Program-made: the position numbers and the translations under genes
Part shown: positions 16,448 through 24,231 of the stretch, one piece after another
How positions within the stretch are numbered: position 1 is the stretch's first letter
Layout: the number at the start of each line of letters is the position of its first letter
The notes under the pieces: generated by a model
The model's input: the letters and a program-made list of their open reading frames with translations, nothing else
Told to the model about the DNA's origin: nothing
The model's database searches: none
Assembly (NCBI GenBank): GCA_002716285.1
Contig: PBAM01000026.1
Location: forward strand, 1 to 40,303
Source of the DNA: Acidimicrobiaceae bacterium
Lineage (GTDB): Bacteria > Actinomycetota > Acidimicrobiia > Acidimicrobiales > MedAcidi-G1
DNA length: 40,303 nucleotides
Direction of reading: 5' to 3'

Positions 16448-16780
16448 TTAGTCAGTGGAACCGTCTGCATTTAATTCAACGATATATGACCAAAGTTCAG
16501 CTGTTAATGGCAGAGGTTCTGGATGTTCGTTTGCGGCTTCCATAGCTGAACGGTGTCCTTCTGCAAAATCTGGTGACTGCACCCAAGCTAAAAAGTCTTC
16601 TTCAGTATCCCAGCGCGTAACTACCAACCATGTTTCGCGGTCGTCTGTAGGCCGCATTAATTCAAAACCTTGAAATCCTTTTCTTCCGTCTACTGCTTTT
16701 ATTCTTCCTGCGAAACGTCGAGCCACTTCATCTCCCAGGTCTTTTGGGACAGTTATTGCATTAATCTTTATAACTGACAT
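16448..16780 (-). CDS. MhuD-like heme-degrading monooxygenase (ABM domain)
   Basis: A 110-residue dimeric ferredoxin-like-fold protein of the antibiotic-biosynthesis-monooxygenase/IsdG superfamily. It closely resembles mycobacterial MhuD, which opens heme to mycobilin and frees iron. Matches to MhuD, from memory, include the N-terminal VIKINAI with N7, FELMRP, the WLVVTRW strand, W66 in FLAWVQ and H76 in EGHRSA at the heme-iron ligand position. The function is therefore likely heme turnover for iron, although many ABM relatives act on other substrates. An AAAGG ribosome site lies about 6 bases before the ATG, unlike the leaderless genes nearby. It sits alone on the minus strand between two plus-strand operons. 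Confidence 0.75.
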   Translation of the reverse strand: MSVIKINAITVPKDLGDEVARRFAGRIKAVDGRKGFQGFELMRPTDDRETWLVVTRWDTEEDFLAWVQSPDFAEGHRSAMEAANEHPEPLPLTAELWSYIVELNADGSTD

Positions 16781-16803
16781 CTCTGCCTTTCTGCTATTAA
16801 TTG

Positions 16804-16860
16804 GGTGAAACTGGCCTTCTGTGGTTCACCTTAGGTCTTTTGACGTTGAGAACCGTTGAG
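16804..16860. promoter_or_regulatory. Operator-like repeats ahead of the SDMH operon
   Basis: The 137-base divergent gap holds an inverted pair, GGTGAAAC (16804-16811) and GGTTCACC (16823-16830), matching at 7 of 8 positions. It also holds a direct repeat CGTTGAG (16844-16850 and 16854-16860) spaced exactly 10 bases, one helical turn. Both lie upstream of a candidate -10 box and could bind a regulator of the ygfM-xdhD operon, the MhuD-like gene, or both. Confidence 0.33.
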
Positions 16861-16890
16861 TTCCTGATAATTTCTTCTTGGAGCAAAATT

Positions 16891-16896
16891 TATATT
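16891..16896 (+). promoter_or_regulatory. Candidate -10 box (TATATT) for the ygfM-xdhD operon
   Basis: TATATT is the best -10 match in the gap and would start the transcript roughly 15 bases before the ATG at 16918. A convincing -35 was not found. A weak CGGAAC lies upstream of the ATG. Confidence 0.28.
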
Positions 16897-16917
16897 TTAG
16901 AATCGGAACTAGATTTA

Positions 16918-17658
16918 ATGGCCAAAATAATCTCATACCAGAGACCTGGAAATCTTGAAGAAGCACTAAGTCTTATTTCTCTAGACAAACACGTTCCGTT
17001 AGCCGGGGGAACTCTATTAAACACTAGTGAAGATAAGGAACCACTTCATTTTGTGGACCTTCAAGGTCTCCCTCTGAAAGGAATCGAGCGTTCAAACGGA
17101 AAATTGACGATAGGTTCCATGGCGACGCTCGATGAGATAATGAAAAATTCTGGTTGCCCTGATTCAATCCGACTATCTTCACGCTCTGAGTTGCCGAGCA
17201 CTCTAAGAACCTTGGCAACTATTGGAGGAACAGTGGCTAGTGGTGATCCTGATAGTCAATTAATAGCAAGTCTCTTAGTTCACGATGCTGAAGTCACAAT
17301 TCTAAACTCTGCTGGAGAATCAAATGTTCCTCTTCAGGAGGTGCTAGGTGAATCAGATAGTTCCGGAACACAATTGATATTGTCAATCAATTTAGATACC
17401 GGTGGGGATTGCGTAATGGAAGCAACAGGAAGAACTCCGTCTGATACACCTATTGTTTCGGTTACCGCAAGACGTTGCTCTGATGGTTACCGGATGGCTG
17501 TCACGGGAGTTGCTTCAACTCCGGTTCTTGTGGATTCAGAGAGTCCGACAGTTTCATTGCAACCTTCTAGTGATTTTCGCGGAGATTCGGAATACAGAAT
17601 GCATCTAGTAAAAATTCTTGCTTCACGAACTCTTGATTTGCTTGACGGTGAGAAATAA
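16918..17658 (+). CDS. ygfM: YgfM-like FAD-binding subunit of molybdenum hydroxylase
   Basis: A short (246-residue) member of the CoxM/XdhB FAD-subunit family, likely the partner of the XdhD-like protein encoded next. PLAGGTLLN (about 28-36) corresponds to the usual AGGTDLL. LATIGGTVASGDPDSQ (about 98-113) corresponds to TIGGN-ASPAAD, with Thr replacing the usual Asn. FAD binding is therefore plausible but not assured. It is shorter than the intact FAD subunit at 36847 (284 residues), as is E. coli YgfM. I chose the ATG at 16918, where the family pattern starts; an upstream alternative frame start adds 39 hydrophobic residues without homology. The TAATG junction couples it to xdhD. Confidence 0.72.
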   Translation: MAKIISYQRPGNLEEALSLISLDKHVPLAGGTLLNTSEDKEPLHFVDLQGLPLKGIERSNGKLTIGSMATLDEIMKNSGCPDSIRLSSRSELPSTLRTLATIGGTVASGDPDSQLIASLLVHDAEVTILNSAGESNVPLQEVLGESDSSGTQLILSINLDTGGDCVMEATGRTPSDTPIVSVTARRCSDGYRMAVTGVASTPVLVDSESPTVSLQPSSDFRGDSEYRMHLVKILASRTLDLLDGEK

Positions 17659-20579
17659 TGCAGATCAATATTGAACTCAACGGTCAAGAGACGGCAGTCG
17701 AATGTGAGGCTCACGAAACCTTACTGATGGTTCTTAGACGTGAAGGCATGTCAAGCGTCCGCTTTGGTTCTTCATCTGGGGAAACCGGAGCTTCAGCTGT
17801 TCTTTTCGATGGCCTGCTCGCCAGTAGCGAAGTAATCCTTGCAGCTCAAGCAAACGGGCATTCAGTTGTAACACTTGAATCTCTAAATACAGACTCTTCC
17901 CTCCACCCTGTTCAAGCTGCTTTTGCGGCAACTGGTGCTATGCAATCTGGCTACTCAGTCGGAGCAATGATTCTTGGCACTCTGCAACTATTGAAAGAAA
18001 CACCTGATCCAACTGAAATTGAAATACGTGACATGCTTTCGGGGATTCTTGATAGAGAAACCGCATACGTTAAACCTGTAGCAGCAGTCCAACAAGCTGC
18101 AGCAGTTCTTCGCGGAGAGGAACCAGAACCGTTTAGACCATTAATTCTCACGCCCATGACTGATGGAACCAACCCTGTGAAGGTGGATCCAAACGATTCC
18201 CCTCCTAAAGCTTCCGATGCTATCCCAAGATTGATTCCTTCTTCAGAAGTTCCCTCAACTTCAGTAGTAGGGAAACCAGAAGTCAAAGTAGATGCAGTTC
18301 GCCTTGTGAAAGGCAACCCAGCCTTTACCGCCGATTTTGACATTCGAGGCTTACTCCATGCAAAGGTTCTTCGAAGTCCACATGCCCATGCAAGGATTGT
18401 CTCAATAGATGATTCAGAAGCGCTTGCCCTCTCAGGTGTTTATGCAGTTATACACCACGAGAACGTGAGCAGAATCAAATACGCTTCTGGAGGACAGTCC
18501 TATCCGAATCCTAAACCTCACGACCAAGTCAGTTTTGATAACAAGGTAAGACATGTAGGTGATCGTGTAGCCGCAGTGGCGGCTGAAACTCCAGAGATAG
18601 CTGAAGAAGCTTGTAGCCTGATAAAGGTCGAATACGAAGTCTTACCCGCAGTCTTTGATGAATTAGAAGCCGGTAAGCCTGATGCCCCAGTGATTCATGA
18701 TGAAGTTGACACCGTAGATATAGCTGACAGAGACCGAAATCTGGTCCATCAAATATTCGCTGAACGCGGTGATGTGGATTCCGCTCTAAAAAATGCTGAC
18801 CGAACCTATGAACAAACTTTCAGGGTGCATCAAGTTCAACCGGCCCCTATAGAACCTCATATTTCCACGGCTTGGCTTGACAGCGATCAACGTCTTGTTG
18901 TCAGAACAGCCACGCAAGTACCATTCCATACCCGTCGCATGCTCGCCCCATTAGTTGGAATGGATATTAAAGATGTCAGAATTATCAAACCGCGAATTGG
19001 TGGTGGTTTTGGCGCTAAACAAGAGATGCTTATTGAAGATATTGTCGCACACTTAGCTATAGCTACCAGAAAACCAGTCCAGCTCGAGCTAACCAGAGCT
19101 GAAGAATTCTATGCAAGCAGAACTCGACACCCGCAAACACTTACTTACAGGACCGGCGTTGACTCAGAGGGAAATCTTGTCGCTCAAGAACTAAAACTGG
19201 TAGGTAATACAGGACCTTATGGAACTCATGGATACACCGTGCAGACAGTTGCCGGGCTTAGGGGTCTTTCCTCATACAACTGTGATAACAAACGTTTCGA
19301 CTGTGACGTCATGTACACAAACATTCCTGTGCCTGGAGCATACAGAGGATACGGGGCACCTCAAGCTCTCTTCGGTTTGGAAGCCCATATGGAAGATATT
19401 GCACTTGATCTGGGGATGGATCCCATTGAATTCAGGAGACAGAATTGGGTGAAAGTTGGAGACGAAATGAATATTGCTCCGCACTTGGGTGAACAGGGAA
19501 CAATAGAGGAAGAACTCGATGAATATCCGAAAGTTATGTCGAATGGAATTGAAGAGTGCGTCGCTCAAGGAAGTCGCGCGATTGGTTGGCATCGCAGGCA
19601 TGACGAGTCTTGGAAAAGTCCCGTTGACCGACCACATATCAGAAGAGGACTTGGGTTTGCATTCTGCATGCATGGAACATCAATTCCGTTCCTGGATATG
19701 GGAGGTTGCAGCATAAAATTAAATGACGATGGCTCATTTAATATGCTCGTCGGTGCTACAGATCTCGGCACTGGGGCTGATACTGTCCTTGGACAAATAG
19801 CTGCAGAAGTTCTTGGCGTGCCTCTAGAAGATATAAGGGTTTACTCTTCAGATACGGATGTCACACCTTTCGATACTGGTGCTTATGCTTCAAGCACTAC
19901 TTATATTTCTGGTGCCGCGGCTAAAAAAGCAGCGGATGTTGTACGTAAAAGACTCAAAGAACGCGCAGCAATGTTACTTGACATAGAAATTCCTTGTTCC
20001 ATTGAATTGCGTGACAGGCGAGCTTGGGCGCCTGATGGTCGGTCCGTAAGTCTTGAAGAAATCGCTCTAGATTCTTTACATCTGAATGAACAAGAACAAA
20101 TTATGGGAACCGGATCACACGTATCCCCTGACTGCCCTCCTCCTTTTGCGGCACAATTTGTTGAAATCGAAATTGATACCGAAACAGGCCAGATTGAAGT
20201 AACAAAAATGATTATGGCAGTGGACTGTGGCGTAGCCATTAATCCTGTAACAGCAAGTGGTCAAGTTGAAGGTGGAATGCTTCAGGCTTTGGGATACGCA
20301 CATTGCGAGGAGATTGTTCTCGATGATAAAGGGACTATGGTCAATCCTTCATTTGGTCCTTATCGTATTTACAGGGCAGATGAAATGCCCAAAACTGAAG
20401 TGTTTTTAGTCCAAACAATGGAAGACAGCGGGCCCTTTGGAGCAAAAGCAGTTGCAGAGATACCTAAAGATGGAGTGGCTCCTGCTATAAGAAATGCAAT
20501 CCTTAATGCTACTGGAGTCCGGATAGACGAACTTCCTTTTACACCTGAGCGCGTGTATCGAGCGCTTAAAGGAGACTAG
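17658..20579 (+). CDS. xdhD: XdhD-like molybdenum hydroxylase with cysteine-less ferredoxin domain
   Basis: A 973-residue fusion of a [2Fe-2S]-type domain pair (1-155) and a xanthine-dehydrogenase-type molybdopterin subunit. All eight cluster cysteines are replaced: S38, T43, S46, E58 in the first half and S97, S100, D132, E134 in the second. The surrounding fold residues align without gaps to intact homologues (FDG, QSGYS, LSGILDRETAY). The Mo domain looks intact: GGGFGAKQE, YRGYGAPQ, GATDLGTGAD, GAYASSTTYISG and a retained catalytic Glu in GAKAVAE. Length and order match E. coli XdhD, which I recall also has a degenerate ferredoxin domain and belongs to the selenium-dependent hydroxylase/putative selenate reductase group. 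Substrate unknown; a purine or other heterocycle is likely. Electrons must leave by an unusual route. Confidence 0.8.
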   Translation: MQINIELNGQETAVECEAHETLLMVLRREGMSSVRFGSSSGETGASAVLFDGLLASSEVILAAQANGHSVVTLESLNTDSSLHPVQAAFAATGAMQSGYSVGAMILGTLQLLKETPDPTEIEIRDMLSGILDRETAYVKPVAAVQQAAAVLRGEEPEPFRPLILTPMTDGTNPVKVDPNDSPPKASDAIPRLIPSSEVPSTSVVGKPEVKVDAVRLVKGNPAFTADFDIRGLLHAKVLRSPHAHARIVSIDDSEALALSGVYAVIHHENVSRIKYASGGQSYPNPKPHDQVSFDNKVRHVGDRVAAVAAETPEIAEEACSLIKVEYEVLPAVFDELEAGKPDAPVIHDEVDTVDIADRDRNLVHQIFAERGDVDSALKNADRTYEQTFRVHQVQPAPIEPHISTAWLDSDQRLVVRTATQVPFHTRRMLAPLVGMDIKDVRIIKPRIGGGFGAKQEMLIEDIVAHLAIATRKPVQLELTRAEEFYASRTRHPQTLTYRTGVDSEGNLVAQELKLVGNTGPYGTHGYTVQTVAGLRGLSSYNCDNKRFDCDVMYTNIPVPGAYRGYGAPQALFGLEAHMEDIALDLGMDPIEFRRQNWVKVGDEMNIAPHLGEQGTIEEELDEYPKVMSNGIEECVAQGSRAIGWHRRHDESWKSPVDRPHIRRGLGFAFCMHGTSIPFLDMGGCSIKLNDDGSFNMLVGATDLGTGADTVLGQIAAEVLGVPLEDIRVYSSDTDVTPFDTGAYASSTTYISGAAAKKAADVVRKRLKERAAMLLDIEIPCSIELRDRRAWAPDGRSVSLEEIALDSLHLNEQEQIMGTGSHVSPDCPPPFAAQFVEIEIDTETGQIEVTKMIMAVDCGVAINPVTASGQVEGGMLQALGYAHCEEIVLDDKGTMVNPSFGPYRIYRADEMPKTEVFLVQTMEDSGPFGAKAVAEIPKDGVAPAIRNAILNATGVRIDELPFTPERVYRALKGD

Positions 20580-20581
20580 CA

Positions 20582-21913
20582 ATGCCCTCAAAGGGCGGTC
20601 TCGTAATTCAACCTGACTGGTTGATTTCTGAACCTTCAGAAGAACCAAAACAAAACTGGGGTGTGCGTGTATGCGATGGGAAAATTCACACTGTTGCACC
20701 AAACGAAGAACTGGAAACCAAGTTTTCAGAAGATGAAATCTTATTAGCTGAAGGAAAAGTACTAATGCCTGGTTTCGTTAATGGCCATGTTCATATGTAC
20801 GGAGTTTTAGCACATGGCATACCTTTAGAATCTGCACCTTCAGATTTCTGGTCTTTTCTGGAAAAGTTTTGGTGGCCTTTAGTCGAGGACAGAATTGACC
20901 ATGAAATGATTTCTGCTGCAACTGACTGGTCATGTAGCGAAATGTTATTAACTGGAACAACAACTTTTTGCGACATTTTAGAAGCTCCTCAATCGCTTCC
21001 CGAATCTCTCATACTCGAAAAGGAAATTATAGAAAATCGTGGACTTAGGGCTTTGCTCAGTTTTGAAGCCAATGAACGGTCAGGTCGCGAAATTGCTCAA
21101 AAAGGAATTGGCGAAAACATTAGCTTAATTGAAACAAATACTGCGGAAGATCTTGTGGCTGGATTCATGAGCGTTCATACAACATTTACTTGCTCCGATG
21201 ACTTTCTTCAAGAGGCGTTCGAACTAGCTGAGGAAAACAATGTTCTCTTTCATGCTCATTGCAACGAAGGGGTTTATGAGGGAGAGTGGTGTGAAAAAAC
21301 TTACGGACATCGAACTTTCGAACATTATGAAAAACTCGGAATAAATGGTTCACGATTCCTAGCTTCACAGTGTGTTCACCTATCCGAAAAGGAAATTGAA
21401 TTAATTTCATCTGCTGGAACACGTTGCGTCCACATGCCTTTATCAAACTGTGAAGTTGGAGGTGGAATAGCTCCTATCCCCGAACTGCTTGAACGAGATG
21501 TATCCATTTCTCTGGGAAGCGACGGGTACATAAATGATATGTTTGAAGTGATGCGTGGCGCTTTCCTTATCCACAAAGCGCGCCTTCAAGACCCTGGAAC
21601 GATGAAAGCTGACCAAGTTTTTGGAATGGCGACACTCCAAGGGGCTAAGACCCTAGGCCTGGAGAATGTTGGTGCGTTGAAATCAGGTTTCGCTGCAGAC
21701 CTTCAATTAGTTGACGCAAACTTTCCAACCCCCTCAAGTAAAGAAAACCTAATCGAGCAGGTAATACTTCATCGCTCCGGTCATCATGTCGATTCTGTGA
21801 TGGTTGCTGGAGAGTGGAAATTGAAAAATGGTGAAGTTCTTGGAATTGATCTTGAAGATCAGAGACAAACTCTGCATAGGCAAGCCAGACGCCTTTGGGG
21901 TGAAGATGGGTAA
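20582..21913 (+). CDS. SsnA-related amidohydrolase with Gln in place of catalytic His
   Basis: A 443-residue ATZ/TRZ-type amidohydrolase two bases after xdhD, the position SsnA-type enzymes occupy near selenium-dependent hydroxylases. Metal ligands are present: H69-x-H71 (NGHVHMYG), H226 with E229 (HAHCNE) and D314 (LGSDGYINDM). However, the residue equivalent to the catalytic His263 of the 15071 gene, at the same number in both, is Q263 (SQCVHL). The active site therefore differs from standard deaminases. FWWPLVEDRID resembles the WWRLDRALD segment of SsnA. It may hydrolyse rather than deaminate the hydroxylase product, or have altered specificity. Its end overlaps xdhC by 8 bases. Confidence 0.78.
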   Translation: MPSKGGLVIQPDWLISEPSEEPKQNWGVRVCDGKIHTVAPNEELETKFSEDEILLAEGKVLMPGFVNGHVHMYGVLAHGIPLESAPSDFWSFLEKFWWPLVEDRIDHEMISAATDWSCSEMLLTGTTTFCDILEAPQSLPESLILEKEIIENRGLRALLSFEANERSGREIAQKGIGENISLIETNTAEDLVAGFMSVHTTFTCSDDFLQEAFELAEENNVLFHAHCNEGVYEGEWCEKTYGHRTFEHYEKLGINGSRFLASQCVHLSEKEIELISSAGTRCVHMPLSNCEVGGGIAPIPELLERDVSISLGSDGYINDMFEVMRGAFLIHKARLQDPGTMKADQVFGMATLQGAKTLGLENVGALKSGFAADLQLVDANFPTPSSKENLIEQVILHRSGHHVDSVMVAGEWKLKNGEVLGIDLEDQRQTLHRQARRLWGEDG

Positions 21914-22709
21914 AAAAAATCTCAGTAAAGGTATGGATGAAACCCAGATACTGAACGAACTTAATAATCTCGTTGAAGATGGGAAGACTGTTGTACTTGC
22001 AACGGTTGTAGAAACTTCTCGATCCGTACCTCGACACTCCGGAGCGAAAATGTTAATACTCTCGGACTCCTATCAGGTTGGGACTATAGGTGGTGGAGAG
22101 ATGGAAGCACGGGTAATAAAAGAAGCCTGTGCCTGCATGGACGACGGCACCTCACTTCTGTTGAACTATGAACTAGTTGATCCTGTTGCTGGAGACCCAG
22201 GTGTTTGTGGCGGTACGGTTACTATTCATTTGGAGACTTATATGCCTAATTCTAAAATTCTGATCATAGGATGCGGCCATGTCGGACGGGCTGTAGCGGA
22301 ACTTGCCAGCTGGGTGGGTTATCATGTCGTCGCGACAGATGATCGTGAGGCAATCGCTGAAGATGTAGCTGGGGCAGATCTTGTTCTCACCGGTTCGATT
22401 GAAGAGACTTTGAAGCAGGTCGATTTAACTGATCGAGATCATGTAGTAGCTGTCACCCGAAATGCTGAATTGGATATCCAAAATCTTCCTCATATTCTTG
22501 CCACTGATGCAAAATCAATTGGCGTGATGGGAAGTTCTAAACGATGGAAAACAACTCGTTCTTCACTTGAATCAGCTGGCATTTCTGAAGAAGATCTATC
22601 GAGGATTACTTCTCCTATAGGTTTGGATTTAAATGCCGAAACCCCTCAAGAAATAGCTCTTTCTATTCTGTCTCAAATCATCGAACAAGATAATGCTGGT
22701 AACAGCTAA
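21906..22709 (+). CDS. xdhC: XdhC/CoxI-family molybdenum cofactor maturation protein
   Basis: Binds molybdenum cofactor and supports insertion of its terminal sulfur (or selenium) ligand into xanthine-dehydrogenase-type enzymes. The N-terminal XdhC domain shows VVETSRSVPRHSGAKM and GTIGGGEMEARV. The C-terminal Rossmann domain shows ILIIGCGHVGRAVAEL, an aspartate-ended strand (VATDDR), VAVTRNAELD and the typical SPIGLDLNAETPQEIA. I chose the ATG at 21906 (8-base overlap with the preceding stop, after a GGGGTG). An in-frame ATG at 21933 is an alternative that removes nine residues. The upstream frame extension lies wholly inside the amidohydrolase gene. It lies beside yqeB and yqeC, as expected for a selenium-dependent hydroxylase set. 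Confidence 0.85.
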   Translation: MGKKNLSKGMDETQILNELNNLVEDGKTVVLATVVETSRSVPRHSGAKMLILSDSYQVGTIGGGEMEARVIKEACACMDDGTSLLLNYELVDPVAGDPGVCGGTVTIHLETYMPNSKILIIGCGHVGRAVAELASWVGYHVVATDDREAIAEDVAGADLVLTGSIEETLKQVDLTDRDHVVAVTRNAELDIQNLPHILATDAKSIGVMGSSKRWKTTRSSLESAGISEEDLSRITSPIGLDLNAETPQEIALSILSQIIEQDNAGNS

Positions 22710-22711
22710 CT

Positions 22712-23515
22712 GTGATTTCTGATTCCCTCTGTTTAATTCGTGGAGGTGGTGATCTGGGAACTGGTGCCGCTCTCCAATTGAAAAGAATGGGAATGCCTGT
22801 AGCCGTATGCGATTTAAAGAATCCTTTGGCGGTAAGAAGAAAAGTTTCGCTTTCATCAGCGATTCTTGACAAAAAAATAGAAATAGAGGAAATCACAGGT
22901 GAAAGAGTTGATGACCTATCAACTATCAATGACCTTTCATCTACTGAAGTTGTTCCCGTTATTATTAGCGACTCTCTTCCAACTTTTCCGATTTCTGTGA
23001 TTGTCGATGCCAGAATGCAAAAAAAGCCTATGGACACGAAAATTGATGATGCCTCCCTAGTTATTGCTCTTGGACCTGGTTTTCTTGCCGGTAGGGACTG
23101 TCATGCGGTTGTCGAAACCATGCGCGGGCCCAATATGGGGAAAGTCATTTGGGATGGTTGTGCTGAAGAAGACACCGGGATTCCTGGTGAAGTCGGAGGG
23201 CTTACGAGTGAACGCCTGTTGCGTTCTCCTTCTAATGGTGAAATCTGCTGGATGAAGGAAATTGGGGATCTAGTCGAAAAAGATGAAGTACTTGGCTCTG
23301 TGGGCGATAATGACGTAGTCGCTGGAACTAGCGGGATCATTCGTGGAATGATAAATGAAGGCACACTGTTAGGGGCTGGTATGAAAATTGGAGATATCGA
23401 CCCGAGAGGTGTGAAGGTTGATGTAAAAAAAGTTTCTGATAAGGCTCTAGCAGTTGGCAATGGTGTAACGGAAGCTGTGATCGAATGGTTAGGAAAAAGC
23501 AAATCGAGCCTTTAG
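22712..23515 (+). CDS. yqeB: YqeB, selenium-dependent molybdenum hydroxylase system protein
   Basis: A marker protein of the selenium-dependent molybdenum hydroxylase system; it is thought to act in maturation of the selenium-containing cofactor, but its activity is not established. Seen: an N-terminal nucleotide-binding-like IRGGGDLGTGAALQL (about 9-23), the characteristic NPLAVRRKVSLSSA (about 37-50), an LGPGFLAGRDC segment and a C-terminal lipoyl-like half. That half includes VGGLTSERLLRSPSNG and ends in IRGMINEGT and GMKIGDIDPR. Start GTG two bases after the xdhC stop. Its end overlaps yqeC by 31 bases. No selD gene is in the window, although the system needs selenophosphate. Confidence 0.85.
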   Translation: MISDSLCLIRGGGDLGTGAALQLKRMGMPVAVCDLKNPLAVRRKVSLSSAILDKKIEIEEITGERVDDLSTINDLSSTEVVPVIISDSLPTFPISVIVDARMQKKPMDTKIDDASLVIALGPGFLAGRDCHAVVETMRGPNMGKVIWDGCAEEDTGIPGEVGGLTSERLLRSPSNGEICWMKEIGDLVEKDEVLGSVGDNDVVAGTSGIIRGMINEGTLLGAGMKIGDIDPRGVKVDVKKVSDKALAVGNGVTEAVIEWLGKSKSSL

Positions 23516-24222
23516 AGGTTAGTCAAGCTGTCGAAAATCTAGAAATAAAAGAGAGTGAGATAGTTGCCCTAGTCGGAGGTGGAGGTAAATCGACTCTTCT
23601 TTCTGCTCTCGGTGAGCTTCACGGTAGAGGCACAGTGCTAACTACTACTACGAAAATGGGAAGTGATCAGGTTGGAGGAGCAAATTTGCTTATTCGACCT
23701 TCCAAAAAAGAGCTTTCCATCGCTTTAGGTGAGACTTCTCCTCTTCTGATCTGGGATCGTGTTGATGGCGAAAAAGCTTTCGGAGTTGACCCTTTACTAC
23801 CCGAAAGTTGGTTACCCGAAGCGACCAGAGTGATCGTTGAAGCAGATGGTGCCAGACAACATCCTGCTAAGGCCCCTGCGCCTCACGAACCTGTTTTACC
23901 CTTAGGTGTTACAACTGTTATTGCAGTCATCGGCGCTGACGCCATTGATAGGGTCATTGAAGACCAATGTCACAGACCTTTACGAGTGGCATCTGTTGTT
24001 AATTGTTCCCCGTATGAAAGACTCACACCTCAAAGAGCCGCAGTTCTTTTACTTGATTCAAATGGCTCTAAAAAAGGTTTAGAACCTGAGATGCGTTTTG
24101 TTATAGCCATTACGAAGGTTTCACCTGAAAACCGAGACCTTGTTGAACGGTTAGTGAAAGAACTTCAGAATTTTGACTCAGAAGTTGAAATTTCTCTAGT
24201 TGCAAGTCACAACGGAGGATAG
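23485..24222 (+). CDS. yqeC: YqeC, selenium-dependent hydroxylase accessory protein
   Basis: A P-loop accessory protein that is the second marker of selenium-dependent molybdenum hydroxylases. Seen: VALVGGGGKSTLLSAL (about 28-43, Walker-A-like), VLTTTTKM (about 51-58) and the family core VEADGARQHPAKAPAPHEPV (about 122-141). The 245 residues are normal. The ATG at 23485 overlaps the end of yqeB by 31 bases. I see no later Met/Val start before the P-loop that would keep the first strand intact. The usual third accessory, a MocA/YgfJ-type nucleotidyltransferase, is absent from this operon. Confidence 0.85.
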   Translation: MVRKKQIEPLEVSQAVENLEIKESEIVALVGGGGKSTLLSALGELHGRGTVLTTTTKMGSDQVGGANLLIRPSKKELSIALGETSPLLIWDRVDGEKAFGVDPLLPESWLPEATRVIVEADGARQHPAKAPAPHEPVLPLGVTTVIAVIGADAIDRVIEDQCHRPLRVASVVNCSPYERLTPQRAAVLLLDSNGSKKGLEPEMRFVIAITKVSPENRDLVERLVKELQNFDSEVEISLVASHNGG

Positions 24223-24231
24223 ATTTCTTAG

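Noticed and set aside
17658..18120. Loss of cysteines read as pseudogene decay of the xdhD-like gene
   Set aside because: The frame is open for 973 codons, fold residues are conserved, the Mo domain is intact, and the recalled E. coli homologue shows the same type of loss.
19272..19673. 133-codon minus-strand open frame inside xdhD, and similar long antisense frames at 18343, 20239, 23502 and 22037
   Set aside because: They lie wholly opposite strongly conserved coding sequence, have no ribosome sites or family resemblance, and mirror the codon pattern of the real genes.
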